NCBI GenBank assembly: GCA_033026295.1 | Contig: CM065171.1 | Coordinates: forward strand, 3,551,957-3,615,956 | DNA: 64,000 nucleotides | DNA from: Channa striata | Taxonomy: Eukaryota; Chordata; Actinopteri; Anabantiformes; Channidae | Direction: 5' to 3' | In this document: in pieces, positions 22,829 to 34,179 of the stretch | How positions within the stretch are numbered: the first letter of the stretch is position 1 | Layout: the number at the start of each line of letters is the position of its first letter | Made by a program: the position numbers and the translations under genes | Notes under the pieces: generated by a model | Told to the model about the DNA's origin: nothing | Databases searched by the model: none | Seen by the model: the letters and a program-made list of their open reading frames with translations, nothing else

Positions 22829-23739
22829 AACTATGGCTGATGACTCAGCAGTCATGAAAGGACGTGACCATGTTGCAGTCGTTTTATATTTTAGTGAGCG
22901 AAACGATGGGGAGATGACAAAGTAAAGCAAGGTATTGTTTTCCCTTTCACTTATGTAGTGATACTATGGAGAGATAGAATCTTTAATTTACAGTATATTG
23001 ACAATCTGAATGAAAGGATACATAGAACATGAAAGCATCTTTAGCAAACATTGACGGTATCCACACAATAGATTAATGAACTTCATTGGACTGTACAGCC
23101 GGTTACAATCATATCTATAAAGAAAAAACATAATATGACAAAACAATATATGTTTTGTGCAGTTTGCACACACAAATGGTAAAACCAGGCTAATATTACT
23201 GTAATAAAACATTAATGTAACAATACACAAGACACAGTTATTTATTATTTTATTGTTATATTTGTGAATGTAACAAAAAATTTCAGACTTTTGAGTAGCC
23301 CAGTGAGTGAGTGCAGACACAGGGGTTAGGACATCAGGGACGTTGTCCACAGTTGTATGTGTTACCGGGAAGCCCAAGTGTTCCCAACCAGGACACCTTG
23401 CTCCTTGCTTCCAGAGTCTTGTCTAAGTCAATTGCGATGCTCCACTTCTTCACAATATAGTTATTGTGAGAACTCAAATTTGAAAGAAAAAAGTGCAGCA
23501 TGCAAACAAGCCAGCTGTTCAAACCTGTTTGGTACAGATCTGCACCAAACCCAAAGTCTGTCGTCTATTGAAATGGTTCAGGATCAAAAAGTAAACACCT
23601 AGACACCCCATGTCCAGAAGAAATTATAGATTAAATGTATTTGATATTTTAAAATTTACAAGCTCAATGACGAATTACAGAAAAGGAGATAAAACTTCCC
23701 CCAAATGGAGAGAATGTAACTAACGCTGCTAGACAATTA
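22829..23739. other. Non-coding stretch, nothing recognised
   Basis: AT-rich. The 129-codon minus-strand frame at 22988-23377 is Cys/Ile/Phe-rich, has no recognisable domain and is most simply chance. Confidence 0.42.
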
Positions 23740-23965
23740 TCAAAAATAATCAGGAGAAATTAAGCACTGTGGCTTTATAATAATTAACAGCTGCCTGATG
23801 TTGACTTCTCTCCAGGAGGCCTCCCTTCTACCAAAGCTACATAAAAGTTTGAGTTTAGGGCAAGAAGATTGTGGTTAAAGGCGTCATTAATCAAGGCTAG
23901 TGCTCAATTAATCAAAATAGGAGCGTCCTACTCTTGCGACCCTGCTATCTAAACCAGAACCTGGG
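23740..23965. promoter_or_regulatory. Candidate enhancer-like block
   Basis: Contains GGCTTTATAATAATTAACAG, AAAGGCGTCATTAATCAAGG and AGTGCTCAATTAATCAAAAT. Several TTAATCA/TTAATTA homeodomain cores lie within 220 bp, with no simple repeats. Confidence 0.36.
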
Positions 23966-24590
23966 TGTCAATACTAGGCTCAGGAAAGCAGCCAGCCAGA
24001 ACCGCTGCACCAGTCCCAGTCAATAGAGAAGCCCTAAGATCAAACTGTCCTCCCACATTATTGTCCAGGGGTAGCAGTCACTGTCGTCGTCCACAGAAGG
24101 ACATCGCCCAGTTGAAGACACACAGAATCTCAAGGGATTTCTGCTGTAGGTTTGTCGTAATAGCAATAATATTCAGGGCGGTGCCTATAACAAACACATA
24201 TTTGTAAAATACATACGTATGCGTAAATACACACACTATATGGCATCTGTCTGCTCTATGTTTATTTGAAAAGTTCATTTTTACACTTCAAACAGCTGCC
24301 TTTTTGTATTTTTAAGTCAGTTTATCAGGAAAAAATAAAGTTTGTTTACTGAAGCCCAATTGTATAAATAAAATCCACAAACTCTGTGGAATAACTAGCC
24401 AAGTGCATCTCATGGGATGCACTCTGCATTTCATCTAAAGAAATTAAAAATAATCATCTATTTATGAACAAAGAAACGACTTGTTCTTGCTTTCTGAGTT
24501 TGTTCTACAATTCTCTGTTATGTGCGAATGTCTCACCCTCTTTTTCTTTGTAAAATTAAGTGTAAGTCACTCATTTATTTGATATCCAGA
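23966..24590. other. Non-coding stretch, nothing recognised
   Basis: No recognised gene or transposon. Short frames up to 80 codons without domains. Confidence 0.4.
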
Positions 24591-24599
24591 CATAATTTG

Positions 24600-24815
24600 A
24601 TCTCTAAAGACTTGGGGGAAGGCTGCTGATGAGAATGTCTTGTTTTAGCTCTCAACATCAAGGCGTTTCAAACAAAAGCTCAACTCCATCAAGACCTCAT
24701 TAATATCTGACTTCGTTTCAGAAGAAACTGGTGACCATGGCTGCCTGACGACTAACCTTGTTAGGGGAGTTAGCAGCTTATTTAAAGGCCAGTGTTCATG
24801 GCTCTCATTTTGAAT
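24600..24815. promoter_or_regulatory. Candidate enhancer-like block
   Basis: Complex sequence including CAAGACCTCATTAATATCTG, AACTGGTGACCATGGCTGCC and CAGCTTATTTAAAGGCC. No simple repeats until the T run near 24829. Confidence 0.32.
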
Positions 24816-25039
24816 TCAGTAGGTGTTTTTTTTTTTTCCATTGAATTCAGCAGAATGCAGAAACCCTGTCTGCAATTTTGATTATTGACAAACGATTGTT
24901 TGTAGGGTTTGTTTTTTTTTAGTATTACTTCATCCATTTTAATATTAAACAGAATTTAAATGGTATGAATAGAAATAAAAAGCCTACACCTCATCCCAAC
25001 AAGTGATCATCTTCTGTGAATCATTTATTCAGCTCTTTG

Positions 25040-25560
25040 TTGCCATTTTTGGCCAATATATTACTTTAATCTCCCGCCACGTCAGAAAGCATGCCTTCCA
25101 GTCTATCTCCACCGCTATCTCTCCATACCGCTTTTCCTCTCTCCAGTCCTGGGGTGATATATGGCCATTGACACCATTAGACAATGGTATTATTAGCAGA
25201 TTAGGCTGAGCGAAGGAGCAGGGACAGGGACAACAGACCGGGGGCCATGCTTCCAGAGATGCCATGCCTGTCGTTGGTATAACCCAGCGGTCCCCTTAAC
25301 CATCGTCCCAATTACAGCTGCATCACACTCCACACACACAGTGGGTCATGGAGGACAGTGAATGAATATTCCCACATTATCTCCACCGGTAGAAGGGAGC
25401 AGAGAACAATCGGGCCCACAGGGGATATGGTTGCCCCCATTGGCCCCCAGACTGAGAACAGTCTGGGAAATACAGGAGTAGCATAATGTGTTATCAGAGA
25501 AATTTTTCAGAAGCAGAATGGACCGGGTGTATGAAGATGTAAGCCAGCTGGTTTGCATTT
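25040..25560. promoter_or_regulatory. Candidate enhancer-like blocks with inverted SOX core pair
   Basis: Complex GC-balanced sequence over about 500 bp. CCATTG (25165-25170) and CAATGG (25182-25187) are inverted SOX-type cores separated by 11 bases around CACCATTAGA. The second half (25340-25555) includes GTGAATGAATATTCCCACAT and GAACAATCGG, another SOX-like ACAAT core. Several dense motif groups together make this one of the better regulatory candidates. Confidence 0.38.
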
Positions 25561-26574
25561 CAACCTAGAATCTTTCCCTCTTTCTGTTAAATAATAAAGT
25601 GTTCACATTCAAATGTTATACTTCTACACAATAACACCGGTGTATTTACAAATTGCACAACTTGAGTTCACATCAGCAAATCATGTTCATATACAACTAA
25701 ATGCAAATGTGACTGGAATACACTTTTTTTAATGACAGTTTTACATCCCTTAGATATGAAAGTTCACGGCTCAGTTCCACTGAGACGACAAAGAACGTGG
25801 TCAGGACATTGATTACTTTAGCAATGCCCCACGTTACTGTAGATTATCACTGGTTTACATTGTAGGGTGACACAGTCTTGTTCACCTCCAAACTACTCAA
25901 AAAGTATGAAATGAATTTAGGTGCATACCATTTTAATTTTGTAATTTTAGAAAATGGAACTAGATTTAAACTGGAAGAAAACAGTTTACAGCATTCAGTC
26001 ATTCAAAGCACCAGGTTACAGTCTTCATCAGGACCAGATCTTACTTTGCAAACATACCTTCAGTTCCAGCAGTGACAGTGTTCAGAATAACAAACGTTTT
26101 CACTGGAAGCCCAAGAGTGGCCCACACTCAACCGACCCGCTTCAAAGTGAAGTCACTAAGTTTCCAGAGATTTTTAGTGTTCAACTGCCTTAACCCAAGT
26201 CGACTGAAAAATATACAAAGATCATAAATTCATAAAGCAGTAGATTACGCTCTGTAGATTACACAGTAGTGAAAATCAGTTTTAATTCATTTTTCCTTTG
26301 TTAGCATTCATGTTCACTTTTCACTTATTTAAACAAATGTCATGTAACCTCACCTGCATCAAACCATCTGCACATGGCGGGTTAATTACCATAAAACAAC
26401 AGGAGCACATGGCTAATTTACATTCAGTCCCTTAACGCCCAAGGCAACATGATGCTACTAATTAGATGAACCCAATGTGCACACTCACCAAAATGACTGG
26501 CTATAAAAGTTAGACCAACATACCTGTAGTGCAATCAAGTCAGTCCTCATTTGGTTTTCCCTGCTTGTTGTCTC
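25561..26574. other. Non-coding stretch, nothing recognised
   Basis: AT-rich sequence. Two overlapping plus-strand frames of 65 and 79 codons (25878-26193) show no recognisable domain. The patch at 26340-26470 is somewhat more complex (GGCGGGTTAATTACCATAAA) and might be a small regulatory island. Confidence 0.38.
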
Positions 26575-26700
26575 TTTTAATCCGATCCCTGTTCCCCCAA
26601 CCCCAAGGTGGCATTTAATGGCTGGACAGGGCCACATCTGGTGCGATGTGATTCAATCCCAACCCAAAGCTCTACCCACTGATGCACCAGGCCCCCAATG
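26575..26700 (-). mobile_element. tRNA-like SINE fragment, minus strand
   Basis: Read on the minus strand, the stretch begins with GGTGCATCAGTGGGTAGAGC, an A-box-like tRNA sequence. TTTGGGTTGGGATTGAATCA, a B-box-like segment, follows. Then come CAGATGTGGCCC and a GGGGTTGGGGG end. The order A box, B box, then a GGCCC...CCTTGG tail is that of a tRNA-derived SINE. It is not a functional tRNA gene because no cloverleaf can be completed. Confidence 0.5.
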
Positions 26701-26839
26701 CTACGTTATATTTCATTCATACTTGTTATTCCTATATTTTTATTTCATGTTTGTTAGTTTAGTATTTTGAATTATGTGTGAACATTTACTTATATCTGAA
26801 CTTTAACGTGACACTGTGCGAGTGACACCCGACAAGAGC

Positions 26840-27115
26840 TGAGTTGGCGGCAGCTAATTAATTATTCAAAGGGGCTTATTTCTGTGCCGCTTCCTGTACT
26901 GCCCACACGGGCACCCCTGTAGATCCGGGCTCGTACTGTGGAGAGGAACTGAACCACCTTGGTGAACCTGTTGCCAGCATGACTCGATTTGGAAAACGCA
27001 TAAGATTAGGCACGAATAGACAAGCAAAGTACGTCAAGGACCACAACTACTCAATCCAGAAAGTTTTAAATGGGCACCGTTGTCATAGTAACCCCAGGGG
27101 CATGTTGTTTACATT
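26840..27115. promoter_or_regulatory. Candidate enhancer-like block with RFX X-box-like site
   Basis: GGCGGCAGCTAATTAATTAT near 26848 is followed by complex GC-balanced sequence. The X-box-like GTTGTCATAGTAAC at 27079-27092 fits the imperfect inverted repeat bound by RFX factors. The words seen are direct; the regulatory role is inferred. Confidence 0.36.
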
Positions 27116-27389
27116 CTATGATAAGAGTTGAAAACCCAACACAGAACAATGAGTTTACCCAATCCCACTGTGCTAAGTAAATTTCTATTCCACTCACAAA
27201 ACATAATTTCACTAATATGTGATCCTTAGAATACACACGAGGCTTTAGTAGTATTGTTTTTAATTATTTCTAAAATGACATTTTGTACATACACGGCTTT
27301 CAGTTGACAGCAAGAGTGTGAAAGTCTCTATTTCGTTCTTTCTCATCCTCCTGCTCTCTCTCTCTTTCTCTCTCCCCTTGTTTTGCTTT
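27116..27389. other. Spacer with CT-rich tract
   Basis: AT-rich sequence, then a TCTCTC-type tract at about 27352-27376. Confidence 0.42.
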
Positions 27390-27645
27390 TATCCTTTTAG
27401 TCTTGAAGGAGCCTAATGAGCGTATGCAGAGGGCCTCTCTCTCCCTGCCCTTAAATCAGTAATTGGTTTCAGCGCAGAGGCTGTCAGGAAATTAACACAT
27501 CACACGGTGACAGCTGTTCATTTTTTCAGCGGCATTCTTCGTCATGTGAATGGCCGCTGATTTGCCAGTGAACATCACAAATGAGTGGTTGCTAATCAAG
27601 GGGCCACTCTCAAGGGCAGAGTACTGCCCTCTGCTTCCATTCTTT
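27390..27645. promoter_or_regulatory. Candidate enhancer-like block with MEIS/TGIF-type palindrome
   Basis: One of the densest islands in the window. It holds AGCCTAATGAGCGTATGC, TTAAATCAGTAATTGG, the TGACAGCTGT half-palindrome at 27508-27517 (MEIS/TGIF cores over a CAGCTG E-box), TGGCCGCTGATTTGCC and GTTGCTAATCAAGG. No simple repeats. Its overall look is that of an old vertebrate enhancer. Confidence 0.4.
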
Positions 27646-27689
27646 CTCTGCTTTAAGCACGCGAATAACCAAGTAAAGAATAACTGCGG

Positions 27690-27707
27690 CGTGTGTGTGT
27701 GTGTGTG
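27690..27707. repeat. Short (GT)n
   Basis: Eighteen bases of GT, followed by GCGCC. A short microsatellite. Confidence 0.85.
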
Positions 27708-27939
27708 CGCCTCGCCGCCTGTATGTGTGGCTTGCTTTAGCTCTCAGGTGGGTGTATCTTGGGAAGACAGGCTGTTCTACGGGCAAACAACTTTACTTTA
27801 ATCCGTATAGAAATAGGTTTATTTTCCGCGTTGCTGGAGAAAAACTGTAGCTTGACGTTGCAGATGTTTAACACCAGTTGCTTTTTGTGTGATGTGAAAG
27901 ATTCAGTCTCAGTGACAGCTGCACGCGCACTCGCATGCT

Positions 27940-28135
27940 ATTCTCCACGTGTATTAATTTGATAATTTCACCGCATTCATTCTCAGGCCACTCTCATGAC
28001 AGAGAAGCTCCTCATTGATTGGCTTTGGTCGCGTGCTTACTTAGCCACTGATAAAACGGACACTGCGTCATTGCGATAGCATCAGTGAACACTCGAGTTC
28101 ATACCAAGGTCACATTAAAAGCTCTTTCTAATAAA
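27940..28135. promoter_or_regulatory. Candidate enhancer-like block
   Basis: Includes GTATTAATTTGATAATTTCA, CTCATTGATTGGCTTTGG (a CCAAT-type or PBX-type core), GTCATTGCGATAGC and the nuclear-receptor half site CCAAGGTCA at 28104-28112. Complex sequence without simple repeats. Confidence 0.35.
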
Positions 28136-30329
28136 TGCTGAATAATTCTGTTAAAATGATAAACAATCACCACCTACATTGATGATATATATTTGAAAGA
28201 AAAAATATCCTTGACATTAAAAGTCTATTTGACATCTGATCTGATATTTCTTGTTTTGCCATTGTACATTTACTTATTAATAAAAAATTACTGTACATCA
28301 AATAACATTTAGACTTTTAGAAAGTTTATTTTTTTGCCTGTTTTTACATGCTTTAAATGCATGGCAATCTTTTTTACCTGCATTAGTATATGCAACATGG
28401 CTTCACGTCTGTCTCTATGCCCAAACTAAATTCTTGTAATGTTTTGCTTTGTGTGTGCAAAAAATCCTACTTTTGCAAACTGTTAAACTGTGATATAAAA
28501 ACATTGTTCAGCCTTAGCACACAGAATCAGGGTGACACGGAAGTTTGTGGTTCTCATTGTGTTTTCTACAATTTTCTCCATTTACCTTATGTTTAAAAAT
28601 AAGTGAATTGATAACTTTTTAAAAAATGCTCTATAAACTACATAACGCACAAACTCCAAATACTCTCTTAACGTCTGCTGTCTGTTTTGGCATCCTTCAT
28701 GTGTTTCTTTATTACTTCAGATTGAATCTTTGCCAATAAATGTTGTTGTGTTGATACCTACAGCCGCTTGAGGTTGTCGTGGTTTTCCTCTGAATGTTAC
28801 TGTTTGCTCTGCAGCAGAAAAAAACTGTAGCTGACCCGGTGAGCTCTCATTTGGCCCGCTTATGTCCAATTAGTTGCTATTGTTGTCGAAGCAACGCACA
28901 CCCGTGAATTTTGGGAGAAGACTGAACTGTTACTTTTGGGGGGTTTTAGTTCTGATCGTGAAGGTTAGGATGGAGGGTTTGGTTGATGCAATATGATGCA
29001 TTGTGAGTGACCTCCCAACTACGCAATGACATAACTTTGTGTTTTTGTGTGGTATTGATATTCGAGTAAATCAATTTGAAAACTTGATTAGTCAAATTTG
29101 AGTCGTCACTCAGCAATCCAACTGACCTGTACAAATGTCCAAATAAAAGTGTTCAGCCCAGGCTTATGCAAAAAGATTCTTTGACCGTCTGTTGTCGATC
29201 AAGCTGCTATCAAGCTCAACTATTCAGACCCTCTGTCAACTATCTTTCCAAAAAGCATCCACTTACAAATCTGGCGTCTTTTTCTGGTGTTATTGGAAAC
29301 CTTTGGAGACTGGCCTGAACGTTCCTACTCTTCTCAGCGAGCATTCTTTGATGCCATAGGTCCCTCCCACGTTCCAAAACTCTCACAGGGGGCCCCGGTA
29401 TTTGCACAGCCTTGCACAGGTGTGGACAACAAAATTTCGTAAAGGTTCAGAAAACAGCTTATCAGTTTGTTTCGGTTAAAATAAGCCGAGGGAATAAATG
29501 GTACAAAATGGCCACTTTCATTGTGTAAAAGTAGCTCTTGACTCTACAGAGCAGCTACCACCAGCCCAGTAAGTTTATTTTTGATGATACACGTTGTAAT
29601 TTGAAGATATCTAACAACTATACGCTGAAATCTGTGCAACTGCAACATTCAAGCAAATAATAAATCTAACAAATTCACATATGACCATATATACAATATG
29701 TAGGCAATAGTCATTTTTTTCTGTTTAAATTAAAACCTGTGTGTGTGTGCGTGGAACAGTTTGAGGTTGTGCACACTGGTGCGTGCATGAGCATGTTTCA
29801 CACAGAACGAGGGAAAGTGAGAGTGAGTTCAGGACATCTTATAAATCCTTCAAAAACTACAGCTGGATAATAGCCCAATTAACCTTTTCATTCTTCCCCA
29901 CTCGTCAGCGAAATCCTTGCCCTCGTTCTCTTTGTAATAAAATGAACTTCTCTTTCTCTCTTCTCATCTTTCTCCACCTTCCCAGGGGATCAGGACAAAA
30001 TGAAGGGTACTTGACCCTTCACAATATAAGGATTCCTACAAATGTACAAAATAACCAGGTTTTATCCCTCTGATGTGATTTGCTACCCTAACATCTCCTC
30101 TCTTTGTCTGCACTGACCTTATTTATGAGGGTGACTTAGTGAAGGACCAGTGCCTGGATTAGAGTACCGAGTGTGGAGGGGTTACAGTACAAGGTTACGG
30201 GGGGGCCAGGGAGAGAAGATCCAAGTGTGGGGACACTCTAAGGGGGAATAGAGGAGGTTGTTGGTGGGGGTTGAACTGTCTGTATCCAGGACTTTACACA
30301 GCACCACCTGGATCTGCTGGTTTAATTGT
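28136..30329. other. Mostly AT-rich non-coding, one small complex island
   Basis: Nothing is recognised except a compact island at about 28830-28912 (CATTTGGCCCGCTTATGTCC, then AATTAGTTGCTATTG), which may be a short regulatory element. Frames of up to 96 codons (29783-30073 plus, 30182-30472 minus) have no domains. Confidence 0.4.
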
Positions 30330-30885
30330 TTTGTGGCATTCGATTTATTGTGCTCGTTCGGACCGTTTGCTGCTTTGCCGTAATAGTACAATTGCTTTAT
30401 GTAGCATTGAATGTGCTCTTCTAGCTCAGTTTGACTCCGCTCCGCTCGCCTTTTTTGTTTTCCGTTATGCAATTTATGAATAATGCTTCATAATTTTTTT
30501 TTAGCATGTTACTAGGATCAAAGTTCCACGTGAGCTGAAGCCGGAACGCCAGAATGTGACTTTTTGTTGCCTTTGAGTAACCGTGTCTTTGCCCCCAATT
30601 CTTCAGAGATGCGAGTTGTTAATGAAGCTACAATTGAAATGTCTTGGAAACCATAAAAGACATAACTCAAATTCCCCTCAGTTAACAAATAATACTTTAT
30701 TATATGTTCACTCAACAGGTGTTTTAGGACTTTTTCTTGCATATCGACACATCTCAGCTCTTGCCGAGTTTCACCTGCCTGCTGAAATCTGTATTCATCG
30801 TGCAGGACCATGCGCAGCGAAAATGAAAATCCCCAGACTAATTATTTCTTCCCCGCTGCTTTATACACTGATACGAATGATTGAC
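30330..30885. promoter_or_regulatory. Candidate long enhancer-like block
   Basis: About 550 bp of dense, repeat-free sequence. It contains TTATGCAAT at 30465-30473, a perfect C/EBP-type core. The 7-bp inverted arms TTATGAA (30474-30480) and TTCATAA (30487-30493) follow around TAATGC. TTGTTAATGAAGCTACAATT, CAGTTAACAAATAATAC and CAGACTAATTATTTCTTCCC come later. The 110-codon plus and 97-codon minus frames overlap here in antisense and look like a lack of stops rather than coding. This is the longest uninterrupted island in the window. Confidence 0.38.
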
Positions 30886-31837
30886 GTGTGTGTTTTTTTT
30901 TTCTTTTTTAATTGACGGCTGCTTTACATTGTGTGAAAGCTCTCTCTATGTAAAGACAGCAGGGCACACGCACTAGTGCACAGCGGGATTTCACGTCACC
31001 AGCCACAGGTGTAAATGACAAAACACTTCAACAATACCACTCACCTTTACACTCACGTTGTAGGATTTCAGGGACTCAAACATTTTGTGCGTCTTAAAAC
31101 TTATTTCTAGCTTTCATTTCATCAGTCACAAATGTATTTTTTTCTTAAAATGCCTTTTAGTACAATTATTGTGGGATTTTACGGTTGTGGTGTGACGCTT
31201 TAACCATCATCACACAATCATGTGTGTCTCTTACCATAAAGTAAGATGTCATTATGTTACTCTAATGATCAGTGGAACTTTTCTCCCCAGCACACACACA
31301 CACTCTTACACCAGGGCTAATTACCATAAAAACACAACACATTCCAAATCTGCAACCAGAATTACCAGATTATATATAAGCAATATTAGCACACACTCAT
31401 CAAACTAAACCACTGATTCTCATTCCCAAGGCACCAAAAAAGACCTATACCAAATTTTAAATGAAAACACAATTAAAAAACAGTAGAGAATTTCTTTTCT
31501 CTTTACTAGGGCTTTAGTTTGAAAAAAAGCCGGGACGTCCTCCATTAGAACGGACCCCACACACACTTTAAGTTTGTAAGGTCTAAACTGAGATTAACCT
31601 AACAATAGTGCCATGACATCAGGCTTGCTTTTCCAACGCCTCCAGACGTTGAAACCAAAAGTGTTTTCACATGGATGGAAACTCTGTGACAATCCCTGGT
31701 ATATTTTCATGATTTGTTACAATTAGACTATTGTGGTGCCATCTTATGGTCTTTCAGTTTTTTGAGGCCATTTCTAACACACAAACAAATTTAATGAAAC
31801 TTGATTTTGCTATTTAAGTTTAGACACATGGTGATTT
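30886..31837. other. Non-coding stretch, nothing recognised
   Basis: A T-rich run near 30891-30908 and short CA runs near 31291. No gene is recognised. Confidence 0.42.
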
Positions 31838-31863
31838 ACACACACACACACACACACACACAC
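31838..31863. repeat. (CA)n microsatellite
   Basis: About 26 bp of CA. It lies immediately before an enhancer-like island. Confidence 0.95.
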
Positions 31864-31884
31864 TGTTCGTACATGTACACACAC

Positions 31885-32110
31885 AGTTCATCAGTGAAAG
31901 ACATTGCAAGGTCAGATTCCGTCACTTGGAGTTCTCCCCTCTGGCCCCCTCCCAGCTCCTCCCGGTCCTCCATTGTCACCTTGCACATCGTTGCATCCAA
32001 CTCCCGTTTCCTGCTATCAGCTCCACGTGCCGGCAACTACAATAAACGTCCTCATTAATGCATTACCACACCAGCAAATCGACGCATAATTAAACGTTTT
32101 CACCAGACAA
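31885..32110. promoter_or_regulatory. Candidate enhancer-like block
   Basis: Contains GACATTGCAAGGTCAGATTC (AAGGTCA half site), CCTCCATTGTCACCTTG (a SOX-like core), GTCCTCATTAATGCATTACC and GACGCATAATTAAACG. Complex sequence next to the CA array. Confidence 0.34.
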
Positions 32111-32159
32111 AACGACTGTGGATTTGTTATTTTGATATCATCACTTCACACCCTCTTGT

Positions 32160-32360
32160 TCCACAAGTGTATATGTGTGAGGATTTATTTTTGTCCTCAA
32201 GTTTACAAAAATTGTTTTGTATTTTTATGGTTTTTGAATCCTCATGAGATCTCCTCAGTTTATCTGTTTAACTGTTATAAGCTAATGGATGCGTCTTTGT
32301 GAGGACAGGTTTTACAGATATCAGCTCATGTCCTCACTGGTGTCTAGGTGGAAGGCCAAG
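32160..32360. repeat. Possible fragment of the GTCCTCAC dispersed repeat
   Basis: GTGTGAGGATTTATTTTTGT and CCTCAAGTTT, then TTTGTGAGGACAGGTTTTAC and ATGTCCTCACTGGTG. The GTGAGGAC/GTCCTCAC words are those of the repeat at 21.5-21.9 kb, but the CCCTAA words are missing. Weak assignment. Confidence 0.25.
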
Positions 32361-32968
32361 TATCGAGACTGGGAAACCGAATCAGGGTTGTCACGTATTT
32401 CCCTCACGACCTCACATGCATTTGTCAGAAAACTGTTAGGGGACATAAAGAAGTCTATTTGGGCCTTTTGAATGTGTTTCCCTCGGTATAAAACGTGTTT
32501 TCCTGTGTGAGTGACGCCAGAGGGTAGAAATACTGTTGTACTGAAAAAATAGGAGGAAGAGCCGTAGAAATAAACTGTGATATTTCTTGATTTTGACAAG
32601 CGCCCTGCCAAGGTGAAATTGCGTCTGATGACTGTGTCTCTTCCCACGTTGGCCTGTACATGAAGTTAGTGTTGTTTTCAATCTCATCTCTTTTCAAATG
32701 TGGCGCAGGGGCTGTGGCGAGAGGTGGCTGCCGTGCTTGGCGTGTTGGGTGAAATTGGACTGCCTCTCCCCATTATTGTAAACATCATCCCACCAGACAG
32801 GCATGCGGGTCGCAGGGATGACGGGGCCTTGCCTAGAAGAGATCCGCTAAAACACATCCATTAAGACCCAAACTATTTTTGATTTACATGTTCAGACTCT
32901 TTAAAACTGTCACATCCACCGGCTAACCCCCCACCCCACTCGTCCCTACCACATTCTTTACTCTCCAT
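32361..32968. other. Non-coding stretch with one GC-rich patch
   Basis: A GC-rich island at 32700-32840 (GGCTGTGGCGAGAGGTGGCT) could be regulatory. The 108-codon minus-strand frame at 32321-32647 has no recognisable domain. Confidence 0.35.
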
Positions 32969-32995
32969 CACACACACACACACACACACACACAC
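32969..32995. repeat. (CA)n microsatellite
   Basis: About 27 bp of CA. Confidence 0.95.
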
Positions 32996-33099
32996 CTAAT
33001 GCAAAAAGAGAAAAAAAAAAAGATTGTTCTTTTTCTTTCCTTTCTGCTCCTGTTCTCGTTCCCAAGTGAGGAAAAATCCTCTCTTTCAGGATCAAGGGC

Positions 33100-33910
33100 A
33101 AAATAGCACAAGCCAACCTCAATAGCCTGGTAAATAATAGGCAGCCAATCGCATGTGTTGGTGTCTACCTCATTACAGTGTATGCAGAACTTAATGACCT
33201 TAACGTCAGCACAGCCTGCAATCATCTGTCATGGCAGCAATTAATTTCATACAAGGCCCACGATGGTGGCAGACCATTTAAAGTTTCTCGAGTCATGCTG
33301 TAATTTATATCAGGGATGGAAGAAAAAAAAATGCCTATATGACAAAAACCATATAATGCTAAATAGACAACAACAAAAAACATTCATTAAGATAGTCGAG
33401 GACAAAAAGAGTGAGATGAAAAAAGAGTAGAGAGCAATGCCAAGGTTGAATCATAATTAGGGGGATAATGTGGCTTAAAAGCTAGAATATATTAACCTTA
33501 ACTCTAACTGGCAAAACAATATGAGAGCAATAAAGACATGAGGATAAGAACAATCATCATGACGATCTCCCATCTTTCTGCATCAGAAATAATTATAAAA
33601 AAAAACTGAACGCAAATAAACAAGAAAACAGCAAATCAAATATTCAATTTTTACCTCATTAGGCATTATACATTTGTGTCCAACTGTGCTTCATTATGCA
33701 AACCGTGTATGAGAAATGGTTGAACTTTCTTTATACACACTTGTTGCTCCGGGACGGCTAAATGCTCTCGCCACATGTCCATTCCTGTGTGAATACATGA
33801 ACTGCAGTCTCATGCAACTCTCATTTTTATGTGAATTTTCTTATGTTGTGGCTTCTGCTATAAATATCACAGAAAGGTGCATCTGTCACGAGTGGCCACG
33901 GTCATAAAGA
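33100..33910. promoter_or_regulatory. Candidate enhancer-like blocks
   Basis: Two islands. One at about 33110-33310 holds TAACGTCAGCACAGCCTGC and GGCAGCAATTAATTTCATAC. The other at about 33640-33905 holds CCTCATTAGGCATTATACAT, TTCATTATGCAAACC and GCTATAAATATCACAG. A-rich sequence separates them. Visual candidates only. Confidence 0.32.
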
Positions 33911-34179
33911 ATGGAGCAGTAACAGGTTTTGTGCGGACAGAGTTTACTGTAAGTCGTTTATGATGCGAATGACACTGTACAGCATCTCACAGGAGCTAAA
34001 GCATCTCACAAAAAATGTTTGTTGTGTGTTGAGCATTTAGATAAGAAATAGATTTAATTGGAAATTAAAATAAATAAAGATTTTTTTCAAGCCTATAAAC
34101 AAAGCAACCCATTTGATAAAAATGCATTCATACTGTAAGGATTAAACAAGAACGGGGGAAAAGGGAAGGAAATAGATAA
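33911..34179. other. AT-rich spacer
   Basis: Nothing recognised. Confidence 0.4.

Noticed and set aside
22988..23377. 129-codon minus-strand open frame
   Set aside because: Low-complexity hydrophobic composition, no domain and no neighbouring exon.
26914..26928. CCCCTGTAGATCCGG resembles the miR-10a mature core
   Set aside because: The match is limited to about 13 bases. The following sequence does not contain the complementary arm, so no miR-10 hairpin can form.
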